The notes under the pieces were generated by a model that had not been told where the DNA came from, made no database searches, and saw only the letters and a program-made list of their open reading frames with translations. 64,000 bases of DNA from Streptomyces fungicidicus (lineage in GTDB: Bacteria; Actinomycetota; Actinomycetes; Streptomycetales; Streptomycetaceae), in contig NZ_CP023408.1 in assembly GCF_003665435.1 (NCBI RefSeq), forward strand, positions 310,001 to 374,000, given 5' to 3'. How positions within the stretch are numbered: position 1 is the stretch's first letter; each line of letters opens with the position of its first letter. Below are positions 51,753-60,814 of the stretch, one piece after another. A program made the position numbers and the translations under genes.

Positions 51753-52139
51753 TCACTCGTCCAGCCGGCGGCGCCGCTCGTTGTGCCAGGCGATGGCCCG
51801 CCGGATGTCCGCCTCGTGGAGTCCGGTCCGGCGGGCCAGCCGTTCCATGCCGACCACCGGCGGGCCGGACGCCATGACCCGGGCGATCTTGCCCGCCCAG
51901 AGCTCCTCCTGGACGAACGGGCGGCGCCCGTACGCCTCGCGGATCACGCCGAGGTGCGCCTCGCAGCAGGCGGTGACGCGGCGCAGACCGTCGTACCGGT
52001 CGCGGGTGGGGTGGACCGAGGACGAGTCCGCGACATGGCCGGTCACCGCCTCGTCCGCCGGGAACGTCCTCGCGCAGAGGTCGCACAGCTCCAGCGCGGG
52101 GGTGCTCGGACGCCGTGCGTGCTTCCCGCGTTTCCACAT
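51753..52139 (-). CDS. Hypothetical protein with Cys motifs (zinc-ribbon-like)
   Basis: 128 aa, cytoplasmic. A CxxC (LELCDLCARTFPADE) and a second Cys pair region (VTACCEAHLG) with His residues (GHVADSSSVHPTRDRYDGL, CEAHL) suggest a zinc site; the C-terminal half (RLARRTGLHEADIRRAIAWH) looks like a small helical domain. It resembles conserved Streptomyces hypotheticals but I cannot give a function. ATG 52139. Confidence 0.75.
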   Translation of the reverse strand: MWKRGKHARRPSTPALELCDLCARTFPADEAVTGHVADSSSVHPTRDRYDGLRRVTACCEAHLGVIREAYGRRPFVQEELWAGKIARVMASGPPVVGMERLARRTGLHEADIRRAIAWHNERRRRLDE

Positions 52140-52554
52140 CGCAAGCTCCCGGGGCTGGATCCGCTCAGGCTACTGCCCGCCCCCGCCGTCGGCCCGGCGT
52201 TCCGGACCGCCGGAGGCCGGCGGACGAGATCACGCCGCGACGGAACGCCCCGGACCTACGACGACGCGTCCCCGCGGGCCAGCGCGGGGTGCGCGGGGGT
52301 GCGCGGGGGTGCCCGTGGCGGTCGTGGACAGGCTGCGGCGGTGCTGGCGGTTTGTCGACCGGGGGTGCCGCTCATGGTCCCGGCGGGTGGGGGCGGTGGT
52401 CCTCGGGGCCCAGCGCAGGGCGCGCGGCCACCGTGGTGCCCGTGGCGGTCGTGGACGCGGCTGTGGCGGTGCTGCCGGGGTGCCGAGCGGGGGGCCCGCT
52501 CAAGGTTCCGGCGGGTGGGGGCGGTGGTTCGCCGGGCCCGGTGCAGGGTGCCGC
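52140..52554. repeat. Non-coding GC-rich region with two tandem about 127-bp repeats
   Basis: No gene recognised. GGTGCCCGTGGCGGTCGTGG occurs at 52308 and again at 52435; each copy continues through GCGGTGCTG..., CCGGCGGGTGGGGGCGGTGG and a GGGCCC...GCAGGG end, the second copy running into the 3' end of the capA-like gene. A shorter GCGCGGGGGT pair lies just before. Confidence 0.7.
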
Positions 52555-53661
52555 TCAGGGCCCGGCGCAGGGGACGGTGAGTGCGCCGGCGGCGTCCAGG
52601 GCGATGTCCGCGTCGCTGACCCGGTCGAGCGTCTCGCGCAGCCACTCCCGCTCCTCCGGCGGGGCGGCCTCCAGCCGCATCCGCCGCGCCCGCAGCGGCA
52701 CCATGCGCAGGGCGGCCGTCCGGCCGGTGTCCGCGCCGACCGACAGGAGACAGGCGAGCCGCAGCTCGTCGCGGTACTCCTCGTACCCGGTGATGCCCTC
52801 GTAGTCGTCGACGAAGTCGCCGCAGCCGTACAGGACGGGCCGGCCGCGGTACATCTCGACCGGGCGGGGGTGGTGCGAGGAGTGCCCGTGGACGACGTCG
52901 GCACCGCCGTCGACCAGCGCGTGCGCGAAGTCGATCTGGCCGCGCGGCACATGGTGGCCCCAGTTGGAACCCCAGTGCACAGACACCACCACGACGTCGC
53001 CGGGGCGTTTCGTCCCCTGGATCCGCCGGACGACCGCCTCGGCCGCGGCGGGCGACGGCTCCGCGAGGAACGCCACCCCGGACCGCTCCTCCGTCGCGGC
53101 CCAGCCCGGGTGGATGCCGCTCGACATCATCCCCAGGGCGAACACCAGCACCCGGCCGCCCGCCACGGGCACCACGGCCGGCGCGTACGCCGCGCCGTCG
53201 TCCCGTCCCGCGCCCGCCGTCCCCAGGCCCGCCCCGGCCAGCACCTCCAGGGTCTCCCGGAGCCCCGGGCGGCCGAAGTCGAGCACATGGTTGTTGGCGA
53301 GGACGCACACGTCGGGCCGGGCCGCCGTCAGCGCCGGCACATTGGCCGGACACATCCGGTAGTGGACGGCCTTCCCCGGCGCGAACGCGCCGCTCCGCGT
53401 CACGGACGTCTCCAGATTGACGATCCGCACGTCCGGGGCGGCCTCCTCCAGCACCTCCAGCGCCCGGCCCCACGGCCAGGGGAACGGCACCGGGCGGGGG
53501 ATCGGGCCGTTCACCGCCTCCGCCAGCTCCACATAGCCGCGGGCGTCCCGCACGGACTCCTCCCGCAGCGCGGGATCACCCGGGTGCGGCAGGATCTGGT
53601 CGACTCCCCGCCCGAGCATCACATCGCCGCACAGGAACAGCGTCACGGTCCCGGCGCCCAT
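52555..53661 (-). CDS. capA: CapA-family (metallophosphatase-like) protein
   Basis: 368 aa. PGA_cap domain: LFLCGDVMLGRGVDQILPHP at the N-terminus (metal Asp), VRIVNLETSVTRSGAF, VCVLANNHVLDFGRPGLRET (NNH motif), VVSVHWGSNWGHHVP and DVVHGHSSHHPRPVEMYRGR. Members assist poly-gamma-glutamate capsule synthesis or hydrolyse related substrates; many in Streptomyces are of unknown role. No signal peptide is evident. Third gene of a minus-strand group with the two glycosyltransferases (15-bp gap). Confidence 0.88.
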   Translation of the reverse strand: MGAGTVTLFLCGDVMLGRGVDQILPHPGDPALREESVRDARGYVELAEAVNGPIPRPVPFPWPWGRALEVLEEAAPDVRIVNLETSVTRSGAFAPGKAVHYRMCPANVPALTAARPDVCVLANNHVLDFGRPGLRETLEVLAGAGLGTAGAGRDDGAAYAPAVVPVAGGRVLVFALGMMSSGIHPGWAATEERSGVAFLAEPSPAAAEAVVRRIQGTKRPGDVVVVSVHWGSNWGHHVPRGQIDFAHALVDGGADVVHGHSSHHPRPVEMYRGRPVLYGCGDFVDDYEGITGYEEYRDELRLACLLSVGADTGRTAALRMVPLRARRMRLEAAPPEEREWLRETLDRVSDADIALDAAGALTVPCAGP

Positions 53662-53676
53662 GCCTCCACCGTAGGC

Positions 53677-54951
53677 CTACGGCACACCGAGTTCGAACAG
53701 GACGTACCCGGCGTACGAGCCCGAGGCCACGGCCGCCGTGCCCAGCACCGCGGCCAGCGAGGGCCACTTCAGCCGGCGCATGGCCAGGGACAGCGGGACG
53801 AACAGCGGGAACAGCGGGAGCAGATAGCGGGAGACGTTGCCGAAGTACTGCTGGGTGGCCATCACCATCAGATACGACAGCACGGTGTAGACGACGAGGA
53901 CGACGGGCGGCCGCAGCCGCATCAGCAGCACCGTCAGCACCGGCACCAGCAGCACCACCCCGACCCCGATCATGTCCTCCATGGGCATCGCGAACAGGTA
54001 GTCGGTGTGCCCCACCGGCACCGAGGTGAGCACGTCGAGACTGTGCCGCCCGAAGTCGAACTTGTGGGCCCAGGCGCCGTCCTGGAGCTTGTTGTAGCCG
54101 CCCCAGTCACCCATCCGGTAGCCGACCCAGCCCAGATAGCCGGCCACGCCCAGCGGGGCGATCAGCACCGCGATCAGCGGGCGCTTCAGACCCTCCTCGC
54201 GGCGCCACACCGCGAGCAGCCCGGCGACGGCGAGGGCGGCGACCAGGGTCACGGCGGTGGGCCGGGCGAGCCCCGCGGTGAAGGTCAGCACGCCCGCGGT
54301 GAGCCAGCGCCGGGTCATCACGGCGTAGCAGGCCCACGCCGCCAGCGCCGTGTACAGGGACTCCGAGTAGACCGCCCACTCCGCGCCGGAGCCGGGCCAC
54401 ACCGCCCACAGCCCGACGGCGACCAGACCGGCGCGCCGCCCGCCCAGCCGGGCCGTCACCGCGTAGATGCCGAGCGCCGCGACGAACGAGAAGACGACCG
54501 ACACGGTCATGCCGGCGCCGTACGGGCCGAGCCCGGTGACCTCCGAGACCATCCGCATCAGCGCCGGGTACAGCGGGAAGAAGGCCGCCGAGTTGCCCTT
54601 GAGGGTGATCAGACCGGTGGCGCCGGGTATCGGCTCCAGCGCCGGGTCGTAGCCGTGCAGCGCGATCTGCTGGTACCACCAGCCGTCCCAGCTGCCCAGC
54701 ACGTCCCAGGTGTGGGCGCCGCCGCCGAACCGCGGGTTCTTCTCGCGGAAGTCGCCCGCCGAGTCCAGCAGGTACATGAAGACGGCGAAGCCCACCAGCT
54801 TCAGCGCGCCGTACATCGCGAGGACGGGCCCGTAGTGCGCGGCGGCGCGGCGCAGCCGCTCCCGGGGGTCCGGGGCGGCCGGCGGGGCGTCGCCGGGCCC
54901 GGGCGGGCTGGACGGGGTGGGGCCGGCCTGGCTGGTCCCGACGGTGGTCAT
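53677..54951 (-). CDS. Polytopic glycosyltransferase-like membrane protein (mannosyltransferase type)
   Basis: 424 aa with about ten membrane helices. The first external loop has WDGWWYQQIALHGYDP after a hydrophobic N-terminal helix, as in GT-C (PMT/PIG-V-like) enzymes that use polyprenyl-phosphate sugars; NSAAFFPLYPALMRMV and GLARPTAVTLVAAL are typical of the PIG-V-like branch. ATG 54951 overlaps the upstream GT2-GtrA gene's stop as ATGA, and that gene may supply the polyprenyl-linked sugar. Acceptor unknown. Confidence 0.82.
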   Translation of the reverse strand: MTTVGTSQAGPTPSSPPGPGDAPPAAPDPRERLRRAAAHYGPVLAMYGALKLVGFAVFMYLLDSAGDFREKNPRFGGGAHTWDVLGSWDGWWYQQIALHGYDPALEPIPGATGLITLKGNSAAFFPLYPALMRMVSEVTGLGPYGAGMTVSVVFSFVAALGIYAVTARLGGRRAGLVAVGLWAVWPGSGAEWAVYSESLYTALAAWACYAVMTRRWLTAGVLTFTAGLARPTAVTLVAALAVAGLLAVWRREEGLKRPLIAVLIAPLGVAGYLGWVGYRMGDWGGYNKLQDGAWAHKFDFGRHSLDVLTSVPVGHTDYLFAMPMEDMIGVGVVLLVPVLTVLLMRLRPPVVLVVYTVLSYLMVMATQQYFGNVSRYLLPLFPLFVPLSLAMRRLKWPSLAAVLGTAAVASGSYAGYVLFELGVP

Positions 54952-56237
54952 GAGGCGGAGGATCCTGTCGTACGGGAGGAGCGCCGGCCGGGGAACACCC
55001 AGGCCCGCAGGAGGAGGAAGCGCAGCAGTGTCGCGGCGAGGTTGGCGGCGACCAGCGTCAGCAGCTCCACGCGGGGGCCGGCGCCGGGCGCGGTGCGGTG
55101 CAGCACGGCCAGCGAACCGCTGGTGAGGGCGAGGCCGACCAGGAAGGCCGCCAGCCCCTTGAGCTGATGGCGCAGCACCCCGTCGCGCCCGCGCACCCCG
55201 AACGTGAGCCGGCGGTTCGCGGCGGTGTTGGCGACGGCGCTGGCCAGCAGGGCCAGCGCGTTGGCGGTCTGGGCGCCCGCGACGGGCCGCAGCAGGCTGT
55301 AGAGCAGCAGGTAGAACAGGGTGCTGGCCACCCCGACGGTGGCGAACCGGATCAGCTGGGGGACCAGGGCGGGCGGCAGCCCGGCGGCCTCGTCGAGTTC
55401 CCCGGGCCGGCGCAGCGCCGCCAGCGGAAGCCTGCCGCCGGCCAGCGCGCGCCCCAGCCGGGCCATGCCGCGCAGATCGGCCAGTGCCGTGGCGAGGATG
55501 TCGACGCGGCTGTCGGGGTCGTCCACCCAGTCCACCGGCACCTCGTGGATGCGCAGTCCGGCGCGTTCGGCTATCACCAGCAGCTCGGTGTCGAAGAACC
55601 ACTCCTGGTCCTCGACCAGCGGAAGCAGCCGCTCGGCGACGTCCCGCCGCACCGCCTTGAAGCCGCACTGGGCGTCGGTGAACCTCACCGCGAGGGTGCC
55701 GCGCAGCAGCCCGTTGTAGCAGCGGGAGATGATCTCCCGCTTCGGTCCGCGCACCACCCTCGAGCCGCGGGCCAGCCGCGTGCCGATCGCGATGTCCGAG
55801 TGCCCGGAGATCAGCGGGGCCACCAGCGGCAACAGGGCAGCCAGGTCGGTGGACAGGTCCACGTCCAGATAGGCGAGCACCGGCGCGGCGGACCGTGACC
55901 AGGCGGTGTGCAGGGCACGGCCGCGGCCCTTCTCGTCCAGCCGTATCCACTCCGTCCCGGGCAGCTCCCCGGCCAGCCGCTCGGCGATCAGCGGGGTGCG
56001 GTCCGTGCTGGCGTTGTCGGCGACGGTGATCCGGAAGGAGTAGGGGAAGTTCTCCGCGAGGTGCGCGTGGAGCCGCCGGACGCAGGGCTCCAGGTCGTTC
56101 TCCTCGTTGTGCACGGGCACCACCACGTCCAGGACGGGCTCCGGATGGTGCGCGGGCAGCGGCGCCCGGCGCGGCAGCGCCGCCGGCACGGCGGATGTGC
56201 GGCGGTCGGTCGGTGCCGACCGCCTCGCGGTTCTCAT
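54948..56237 (-). CDS. GT2 glycosyltransferase fused to a GtrA-like membrane domain
   Basis: 429 aa. GT-A domain at residues 35-260: LDVVVPVHNEENDLEPCVRR, ITVADNASTDRTPLIAERLA, LAYLDVDLSTDLAALLPLVA (DXD), FTDAQCGFKAVRRDVAERLL, typical of polyprenyl-phosphate mannose/glucose synthases. Residues 290-425 form a four-helix GtrA-like domain (LIRFATVGVASTLFYLLLYS, ALALLASAVANTAANRRLTF) that may flip the product. First gene of the three-gene envelope group with the GT-C protein and CapA. Confidence 0.9.
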   Translation of the reverse strand: MRTARRSAPTDRRTSAVPAALPRRAPLPAHHPEPVLDVVVPVHNEENDLEPCVRRLHAHLAENFPYSFRITVADNASTDRTPLIAERLAGELPGTEWIRLDEKGRGRALHTAWSRSAAPVLAYLDVDLSTDLAALLPLVAPLISGHSDIAIGTRLARGSRVVRGPKREIISRCYNGLLRGTLAVRFTDAQCGFKAVRRDVAERLLPLVEDQEWFFDTELLVIAERAGLRIHEVPVDWVDDPDSRVDILATALADLRGMARLGRALAGGRLPLAALRRPGELDEAAGLPPALVPQLIRFATVGVASTLFYLLLYSLLRPVAGAQTANALALLASAVANTAANRRLTFGVRGRDGVLRHQLKGLAAFLVGLALTSGSLAVLHRTAPGAGPRVELLTLVAANLAATLLRFLLLRAWVFPGRRSSRTTGSSAS

Positions 56238-56366
56238 GACGGCTTCACAGTCTCTTTCCGGCGTACGGCATGACGGGCCCTGGTGCGGGCTGCCGCGCCC
56301 GAGTGACGGTCGGGGGAAACGGCCCGGGGACGGGGTCGCCCACGGACGGGGCTTGCGCGGCGGGTG

Positions 56367-56900
56367 CTAACCGCTGTCCGCCGTATCCTCTCCGGTCGGG
56401 GCGGAGGGCCCCCGCGCGGGTGGGGTGGACGGCGGTGGGGTCGGGGTCGGCGAGGAGTCCGGCGGGGGCGCCGTCGTGGGCCGCCGGGTGCTCGTGGGCG
56501 TCCCGGCCGGCGGGAGCGAGGACGTCGCGGTGTCGTGTCCGGGCGCCGTGCCGCCGGCGACCGTGGTCTCCGGGGTACTCGTCGGCGGCGCCGACGTGCT
56601 CGGCAGGGGCGTCTGTCCGGAGTGCGTCGGCGCCGGGGACGCCGGCGGTGTCGGACTGGTCGCGGGCCGGGGCCGCTGGTCGGCGGGCGGCGCGGACCGG
56701 GAGTCGGTGCCGGGCAGCACGGCGAGCGCGACGCTCAGCCCGGCCACCGCGAGGGCCGAGCCGCCGGCCCGCCACAGCGTCCGGGTCCGGCGGCGCACCC
56801 GGATGCCCTCGTACAGGCGCCGCCGGTGCTCGGGCCGGAAGGGGGCCGGCTGCCGGGCGTCGTGCATCAGGCGCGTCAGCTCGCGCTCGAAGTCGTTCAT
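56367..56900 (-). CDS. Putative membrane anti-sigma factor with Pro/Ser/Thr-rich exterior
   Basis: 177 aa. N-terminal cytoplasmic part (NDFERELTRLMHDARQPAPF, RPEHRRRLYEGIRVRRRTRT), one helix (ALAVAGLSVALAVLPG), then about 110 residues rich in Pro, Ser and Thr (SPTPTPPPSTPPARGPSAPT). It directly follows the SigE-family sigma gene, so an anti-sigma role is inferred from order and topology, though no HxxxCxxC zinc motif is present. ATG 56900 follows GGGGAG. Confidence 0.7.
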   Translation of the reverse strand: MNDFERELTRLMHDARQPAPFRPEHRRRLYEGIRVRRRTRTLWRAGGSALAVAGLSVALAVLPGTDSRSAPPADQRPRPATSPTPPASPAPTHSGQTPLPSTSAPPTSTPETTVAGGTAPGHDTATSSLPPAGTPTSTRRPTTAPPPDSSPTPTPPPSTPPARGPSAPTGEDTADSG

Positions 56901-56911
56901 CGCTTCTCCCC

Positions 56912-57424
56912 TCACCCCACGGGCCTGACGGACTCGGAAAGGATCTGCCGCAGCCGCGCCACCCCGCGCGACGCGTGGGAGCGCGCGGTACCCACCGGAC
57001 AGCCCAGGGCCTGTGCCACCTGGCCCTCCGGCAGGTCCTCGTAGTAGCGCAGCACCACCGCGGCCCGCTGCCGGGGCGGCAGCAGCGCCAGCGCGGCCTC
57101 CAGCCGGGAGCGTTCCGCGACGGCCGAGGACACGTCACCGGGTCCGGGCCGGTCGGGCAGCTCGCCCACCGGGCGCTCACCCCACCAGCGCCGCCGGGCC
57201 GAACGGGCCGCCATCCGCACCAGCACCTGGCGCACATACGCCTCCGGGGCCTGCTCGGCGACCCTCGGCCAGGCGAACCACAGCTTCACCAGGGCCTCCT
57301 GCACGAGGTCCTCGGCACGCTGGCGGTCGCCGCCGGTGAGCAGACGCGCGACGTGGAGCAGCGCCGACCAGCGGGCAGCCACGAACTCCTCGAAGCCGTC
57401 TGCCCGAAACCGCTCCATCCCCAC
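56912..57424 (-). CDS. SigE-family ECF RNA polymerase sigma factor
   Basis: 170 aa. Region 2: EEFVAARWSALLHVARLLTG, RAEDLVQEALVKLWFAW; region 4: EAALALLPPRQRAAVVLRYY, EGQVAQALGCPVGTARSHAS. It belongs to the SigE family of ECF sigma factors common in Streptomyces. GTG 57424 or ATG 57418; neither ribosome site is decisive. Its stop lies 11 bases before the ATG of the putative anti-sigma gene. Confidence 0.9.
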   Translation of the reverse strand: MGMERFRADGFEEFVAARWSALLHVARLLTGGDRQRAEDLVQEALVKLWFAWPRVAEQAPEAYVRQVLVRMAARSARRRWWGERPVGELPDRPGPGDVSSAVAERSRLEAALALLPPRQRAAVVLRYYEDLPEGQVAQALGCPVGTARSHASRGVARLRQILSESVRPVG

Positions 57425-57527
57425 CGCCCCGTGTTCCGAACAAGCCCTTACACCTCAGACAAAGACTCATGGCCCGGCGAAACGATGCACCGAAGTGCTG
57501 TGATCCACCTCACTTCACGCAGACGAA

Positions 57528-57563
57528 GGGGCGGGCCGGGGTCCATGACCCGCGGCCCGCCCC
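57528..57563 (-). terminator. Long hairpin after DUF6479 gene
   Basis: GGGGCGGGCC (57528-57537) pairs with GGCCCGCCCC (57554-57563), and an inner GGGGTC pairs with GACCC around a short loop. Located 40 bp beyond the DUF6479 stop and about 100 bp before the sigma-factor start, so it insulates the two. Confidence 0.65.
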
Positions 57564-57603
57564 TGTGGGGGACGGGGTGTCCGTCCTGCTCTCCGCCCGG
57601 CGG

Positions 57604-57981
57604 TCAGGTGCGGCCCGGTCCGCCGCTGCCGAAGGACCCGCCGCCTCCCTCGTTCCAGCGGGGCCGGTCCTGCGACGCGCTCGTGCGGGTGCCGGCGTTG
57701 CCGTGGCCGGTCAGATCGTGCGGCAGCAGACGCTCGTCACTTCTGGGCATCTCGTCCGGCTCGCGCACCTCCTGCACCTCCCGCACCGGACCCCCGTCGG
57801 GCACCCGGGGCTGCTCCTCCGGGCGGGGCCGGCGCGAGTCGTTCCTGACCTTGCGGCTGCCCAGGACGAACATGCCGATCAGCAGGGCGAGCACCGCCAC
57901 CCCCGCCACCACGAGCCCGATCCCGAGGGCGCCGCGGCCCGCCGCGAGGTCGGCCGATTCCATCCATCCGGTGTTCATCAT
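57604..57981 (-). CDS. DUF6479 small membrane protein
   Basis: 125 aa. Short N-terminus, one helix (LGIGLVVAGVAVLALLIGMF), then a charged cytoplasmic tail with the DUF6479 pattern RRPRPEEQPRVPDGGPVREV, EPDEMPRSDERLLPHDL and a Gly/Ser-rich end (GGGGSFGSGG). Found widely in Streptomyces, function unknown. ATG 57981 or 57978 (MM start). Confidence 0.78.
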   Translation of the reverse strand: MMNTGWMESADLAAGRGALGIGLVVAGVAVLALLIGMFVLGSRKVRNDSRRPRPEEQPRVPDGGPVREVQEVREPDEMPRSDERLLPHDLTGHGNAGTRTSASQDRPRWNEGGGGSFGSGGPGRT

Positions 57982-58086
57982 GGCGCGCGGGTACCCCCGG
58001 TCCCCGTCCGCGAACCGGCTCGCCGCACGGTGACGCCCGCCCGCCGCGGCGGGTTTGACGGCCGGTGCGGCGGCTACCCGCGCGGA

Positions 58087-58458
58087 GTGACGACGACATC
58101 CGAGAAGGAGTTGTTTCGGTTCCTGGAGGACCGGTTCGCCTGCGCCCAGGCGTGCACCGAGTGCGCGCGGGCCTGCGCCACGCGGGCCGGCCTGGTGGAC
58201 CCGGACGGCACCGAGAACCAGGAACTCGTGCGGCGCAAGGGCATCATGTGCGCGGAGGTCTGCGACGCGACCTGCCGGATGCTCTCCGAGCAGAACCAGG
58301 TGGACGAGGCGGCCATCCGCGTCCAGGTGGAGTGGTGCCGGCAGGTGTGCCTGGAGAGCGCGCAGGCCTTCGACGGGCACGCCGGGGCGGAACGCACGGC
58401 ACAGGAGTGCCGTTCCTGCGCACGGGCCTGCACGGAGTTCCTCGCCACCCTGAACTGA
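58087..58458 (+). CDS. Cys-rich four-helix protein (DUF326/copper-storage-like)
   Basis: 123 aa with 12 Cys placed on four predicted helices: FACAQACTECARACATR, GIMCAEVCDATCRML, EWCRQVCLES and QECRSCARACTEF. The x2-x3 spacing puts thiolates inside a four-helix bundle, as in the copper storage protein Csp3 and DUF326 ferredoxin-like proteins. Probably cytosolic Cu(I) storage or buffering; metal not proven. No Tat or Sec signal. GTG 58087 is the only suitable start, with a weak ribosome site; divergent from DUF6479. Confidence 0.82.
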   Translation: MTTTSEKELFRFLEDRFACAQACTECARACATRAGLVDPDGTENQELVRRKGIMCAEVCDATCRMLSEQNQVDEAAIRVQVEWCRQVCLESAQAFDGHAGAERTAQECRSCARACTEFLATLN

Positions 58459-58584
58459 CCCTTAGCCGTCCGCGCGTCCGCCGCGACGCCCCCGGTCGGG
58501 CACGGTACAAATCCGGGCGAGCCGTCGCCATACTGGACGAGCCAGGGGAGGGCGGGGCGGACTGCGACGGGGGCGGGCGGGGAG

Positions 58585-60765
58585 ATGGGGGACGGCGGGC
58601 TGATCCACGGCAGGTACCGGCTGCTGGACCGGATCGGGCGCGGCGGCATGGGGGAGGTCTGGCGGGCACGGGACGAGTCACTGGGGCGGCACGTCGCCGT
58701 GAAGTGCCTCAAACCCGCCGGACCGCAGCAGGACCAGTCGTTCGGACGGGTGCTGCGCGAACGGTTCCGCCGGGAGGCCCGGGTGGCCGCGGCGCTCCAG
58801 CACCGGGGGATCACCGTGGTGCACGACTTCGGCGAGTCCGAGGGCGTGCTGTACCTGGTGATGGAACTGCTCCAGGGCCGCGACCTCAGCCGGCTGCTGG
58901 AGGACAACAAGCAGCATCCGCTGCCGGTCGACGAGGTGGTGGAGATCGCCGACCAGGTCGCCGCGGCCCTCGCCCACACCCATGACCAGGGCATCGTGCA
59001 CCGGGACCTCAAGCCCGCCAACATCGTGCGCCTCGACGACGGCACGGTGAAGATCTGCGACTTCGGCATCGCCCGGCTCGGCCACGACATCGGCTTCACC
59101 GCGCGGCTGACCGGTACCGGCGTCGCGATGGGCACCCCGCACTACATGTCGCCCGAGCAGATCAGCGGCTCGGAGGTGGACCGGCGCAGCGACCTCTACT
59201 CCTTCGGGTGCGTGCTGTACGAGATCGCCACCGGAGTGCCCCCGTTCGACCTCGACGACGCCTGGGCGATCCTCGTCGGCCACCGGGACACACCGCCCCG
59301 GCCGCCGCGCCGCCACCGCGCCGACCTGCCGGAGCGCCTGGAGCGCATCATCCTCGACCTGCTGGCCAAGGAGCCCGGCGAGCGCCCGGACAGCGCCCGC
59401 GAACTGGCCCGCCGGATCGGCGCGCTGCGGGCCGCACCGGCCGCCGCGCCGGCCCGCGCGGAGCTGGTGGCGGTGCCGGTACCCGCCGGACGTGCCGCCC
59501 GGCTGCCTTCCTGGACCCGCGGCATGACCACCGGGCACAAGGCGGCCGGCGCCGCACCGCGCACCCCTTCCCCGGACCCGGCCGGCGCTCTGTCCGGCGA
59601 GTGGACCGCCCGCCCCGCGCCGGAGACGCCGGCCACCCTCGCCGGACGGCACCACGCGGGCCTGACCCTGGGCCGCCTCGGCCGCTGGACGGAGGCGGAG
59701 GAGGTGCACCGCGCGGTCGCCGCCGAGCGCGAGCGGCTCCTCGGGCCCGACCACCCCGACACCCTCGCCAGCCGCTACGAGGTCGCGTTCGCCCTCAGCC
59801 GCACCGGCCGCGCCGCCGACGCGCTGCGCGCCTACAAGGACGTCGCCGGGGCCCGCATCCGCGCGCTGGGCGCCGACCACCCCGACACCCTGGCCGCCCG
59901 CCAGGAGATGGGGTACGTCCTCGGCCGGCTGGGCCGCCCCTTCGACGCCCACCAGGTCTATCTGTCGGTGCTCGCCGCCCGCGAGCGCACCATGGGCCCC
60001 GACCACCCCGACACCCTGCGCTGCCGCCACAACCTCGCCTTCAACCTCGGCCGGCTCGGCCGCCCGCAGGACGCGCACGGCATGGCCTGCGAGGTGGCGG
60101 CCGCCCGCGCCAGGGTGCTCGGACCCGAGCACCCCGACACCCTCGTCACCCGGTACGAGGTCGCCTACGCCCTCGGCCGGCTGGGCCGCTGGACCGAGGC
60201 CCTGGAGACCTACCGCGAGGTCGCCGGGGCCCGCGCCCGGGCCCTCGGCCCGGACCACGCCGACACCCTCGCCGCCCGCCACGAGACCGGCGTCGCCCTG
60301 GGCCGGCTCGGCCGCGCCGCCGAGGCCCTGGACCACTACCGCGCCCTTGTCGAGGACCTCACCCGCGTCCAGGGCCCCGCCCACCCCGGGACCCTGCGCG
60401 CCCGGCACGGCATCTGCGTCGGCCTCGGCCGGCTGGGGCGCTGGACCGAGGCCCTCGCGGAGTCCCGCGACGTGTACGCGCGGCGCGCGCACGTCCTGGG
60501 AGCCGACCACCCGGACACGCTGGTCAGCCGCCGCGAGGTCGCCGTGGGGCTGGGCTGGCTGGGTCGCTGGGCGGACGCCCTGGACGAGTACCGCGGCGTC
60601 GCGGAGGCCCGGGAACGCGTCCTCGGCGCGGACCACGCCGACACCCTCGCCGCCCGCACCGACGAGGCCCACTGCCTGGAGCGGCTGGGCCGCGGCGAGG
60701 AGGCGGCCGAGCTGTACCGCCGGGTGGCGGCGGTGCGCCGGCAGTGGGCGGCCGGCGGGGCATGA
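58585..60765 (+). CDS. Ser/Thr protein kinase with eight kinesin-light-chain-type TPR units
   Basis: 726 aa, no obvious membrane helix. Kinase domain (residues 8-275): GRGGMGEVWRARDESLG, VAVKCLKPAG (ATP Lys), VHRDLKPANIVRLDDGTVKI (catalytic loop), CDFGIARL, GTPHYMSPEQISGSEVDRRS. A Pro/Ala linker (about 280-345) leads to eight 42-residue repeats each ending GPDHPDTLAAR or close variants (GPAHPGTLRAR, GADHADTLAAR), the TPR_10/12 type. Likely binds protein partners through the TPRs and phosphorylates them or itself. ATG 58585 follows GGGGAG. Confidence 0.92.
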   Translation: MGDGGLIHGRYRLLDRIGRGGMGEVWRARDESLGRHVAVKCLKPAGPQQDQSFGRVLRERFRREARVAAALQHRGITVVHDFGESEGVLYLVMELLQGRDLSRLLEDNKQHPLPVDEVVEIADQVAAALAHTHDQGIVHRDLKPANIVRLDDGTVKICDFGIARLGHDIGFTARLTGTGVAMGTPHYMSPEQISGSEVDRRSDLYSFGCVLYEIATGVPPFDLDDAWAILVGHRDTPPRPPRRHRADLPERLERIILDLLAKEPGERPDSARELARRIGALRAAPAAAPARAELVAVPVPAGRAARLPSWTRGMTTGHKAAGAAPRTPSPDPAGALSGEWTARPAPETPATLAGRHHAGLTLGRLGRWTEAEEVHRAVAAERERLLGPDHPDTLASRYEVAFALSRTGRAADALRAYKDVAGARIRALGADHPDTLAARQEMGYVLGRLGRPFDAHQVYLSVLAARERTMGPDHPDTLRCRHNLAFNLGRLGRPQDAHGMACEVAAARARVLGPEHPDTLVTRYEVAYALGRLGRWTEALETYREVAGARARALGPDHADTLAARHETGVALGRLGRAAEALDHYRALVEDLTRVQGPAHPGTLRARHGICVGLGRLGRWTEALAESRDVYARRAHVLGADHPDTLVSRREVAVGLGWLGRWADALDEYRGVAEARERVLGADHADTLAARTDEAHCLERLGRGEEAAELYRRVAAVRRQWAAGGA

Positions 60766-60814
60766 CGCCGCACGGCCTCTGGCCGGTGCGGATCGGCGCG
60801 TGTTACGAAGGACC

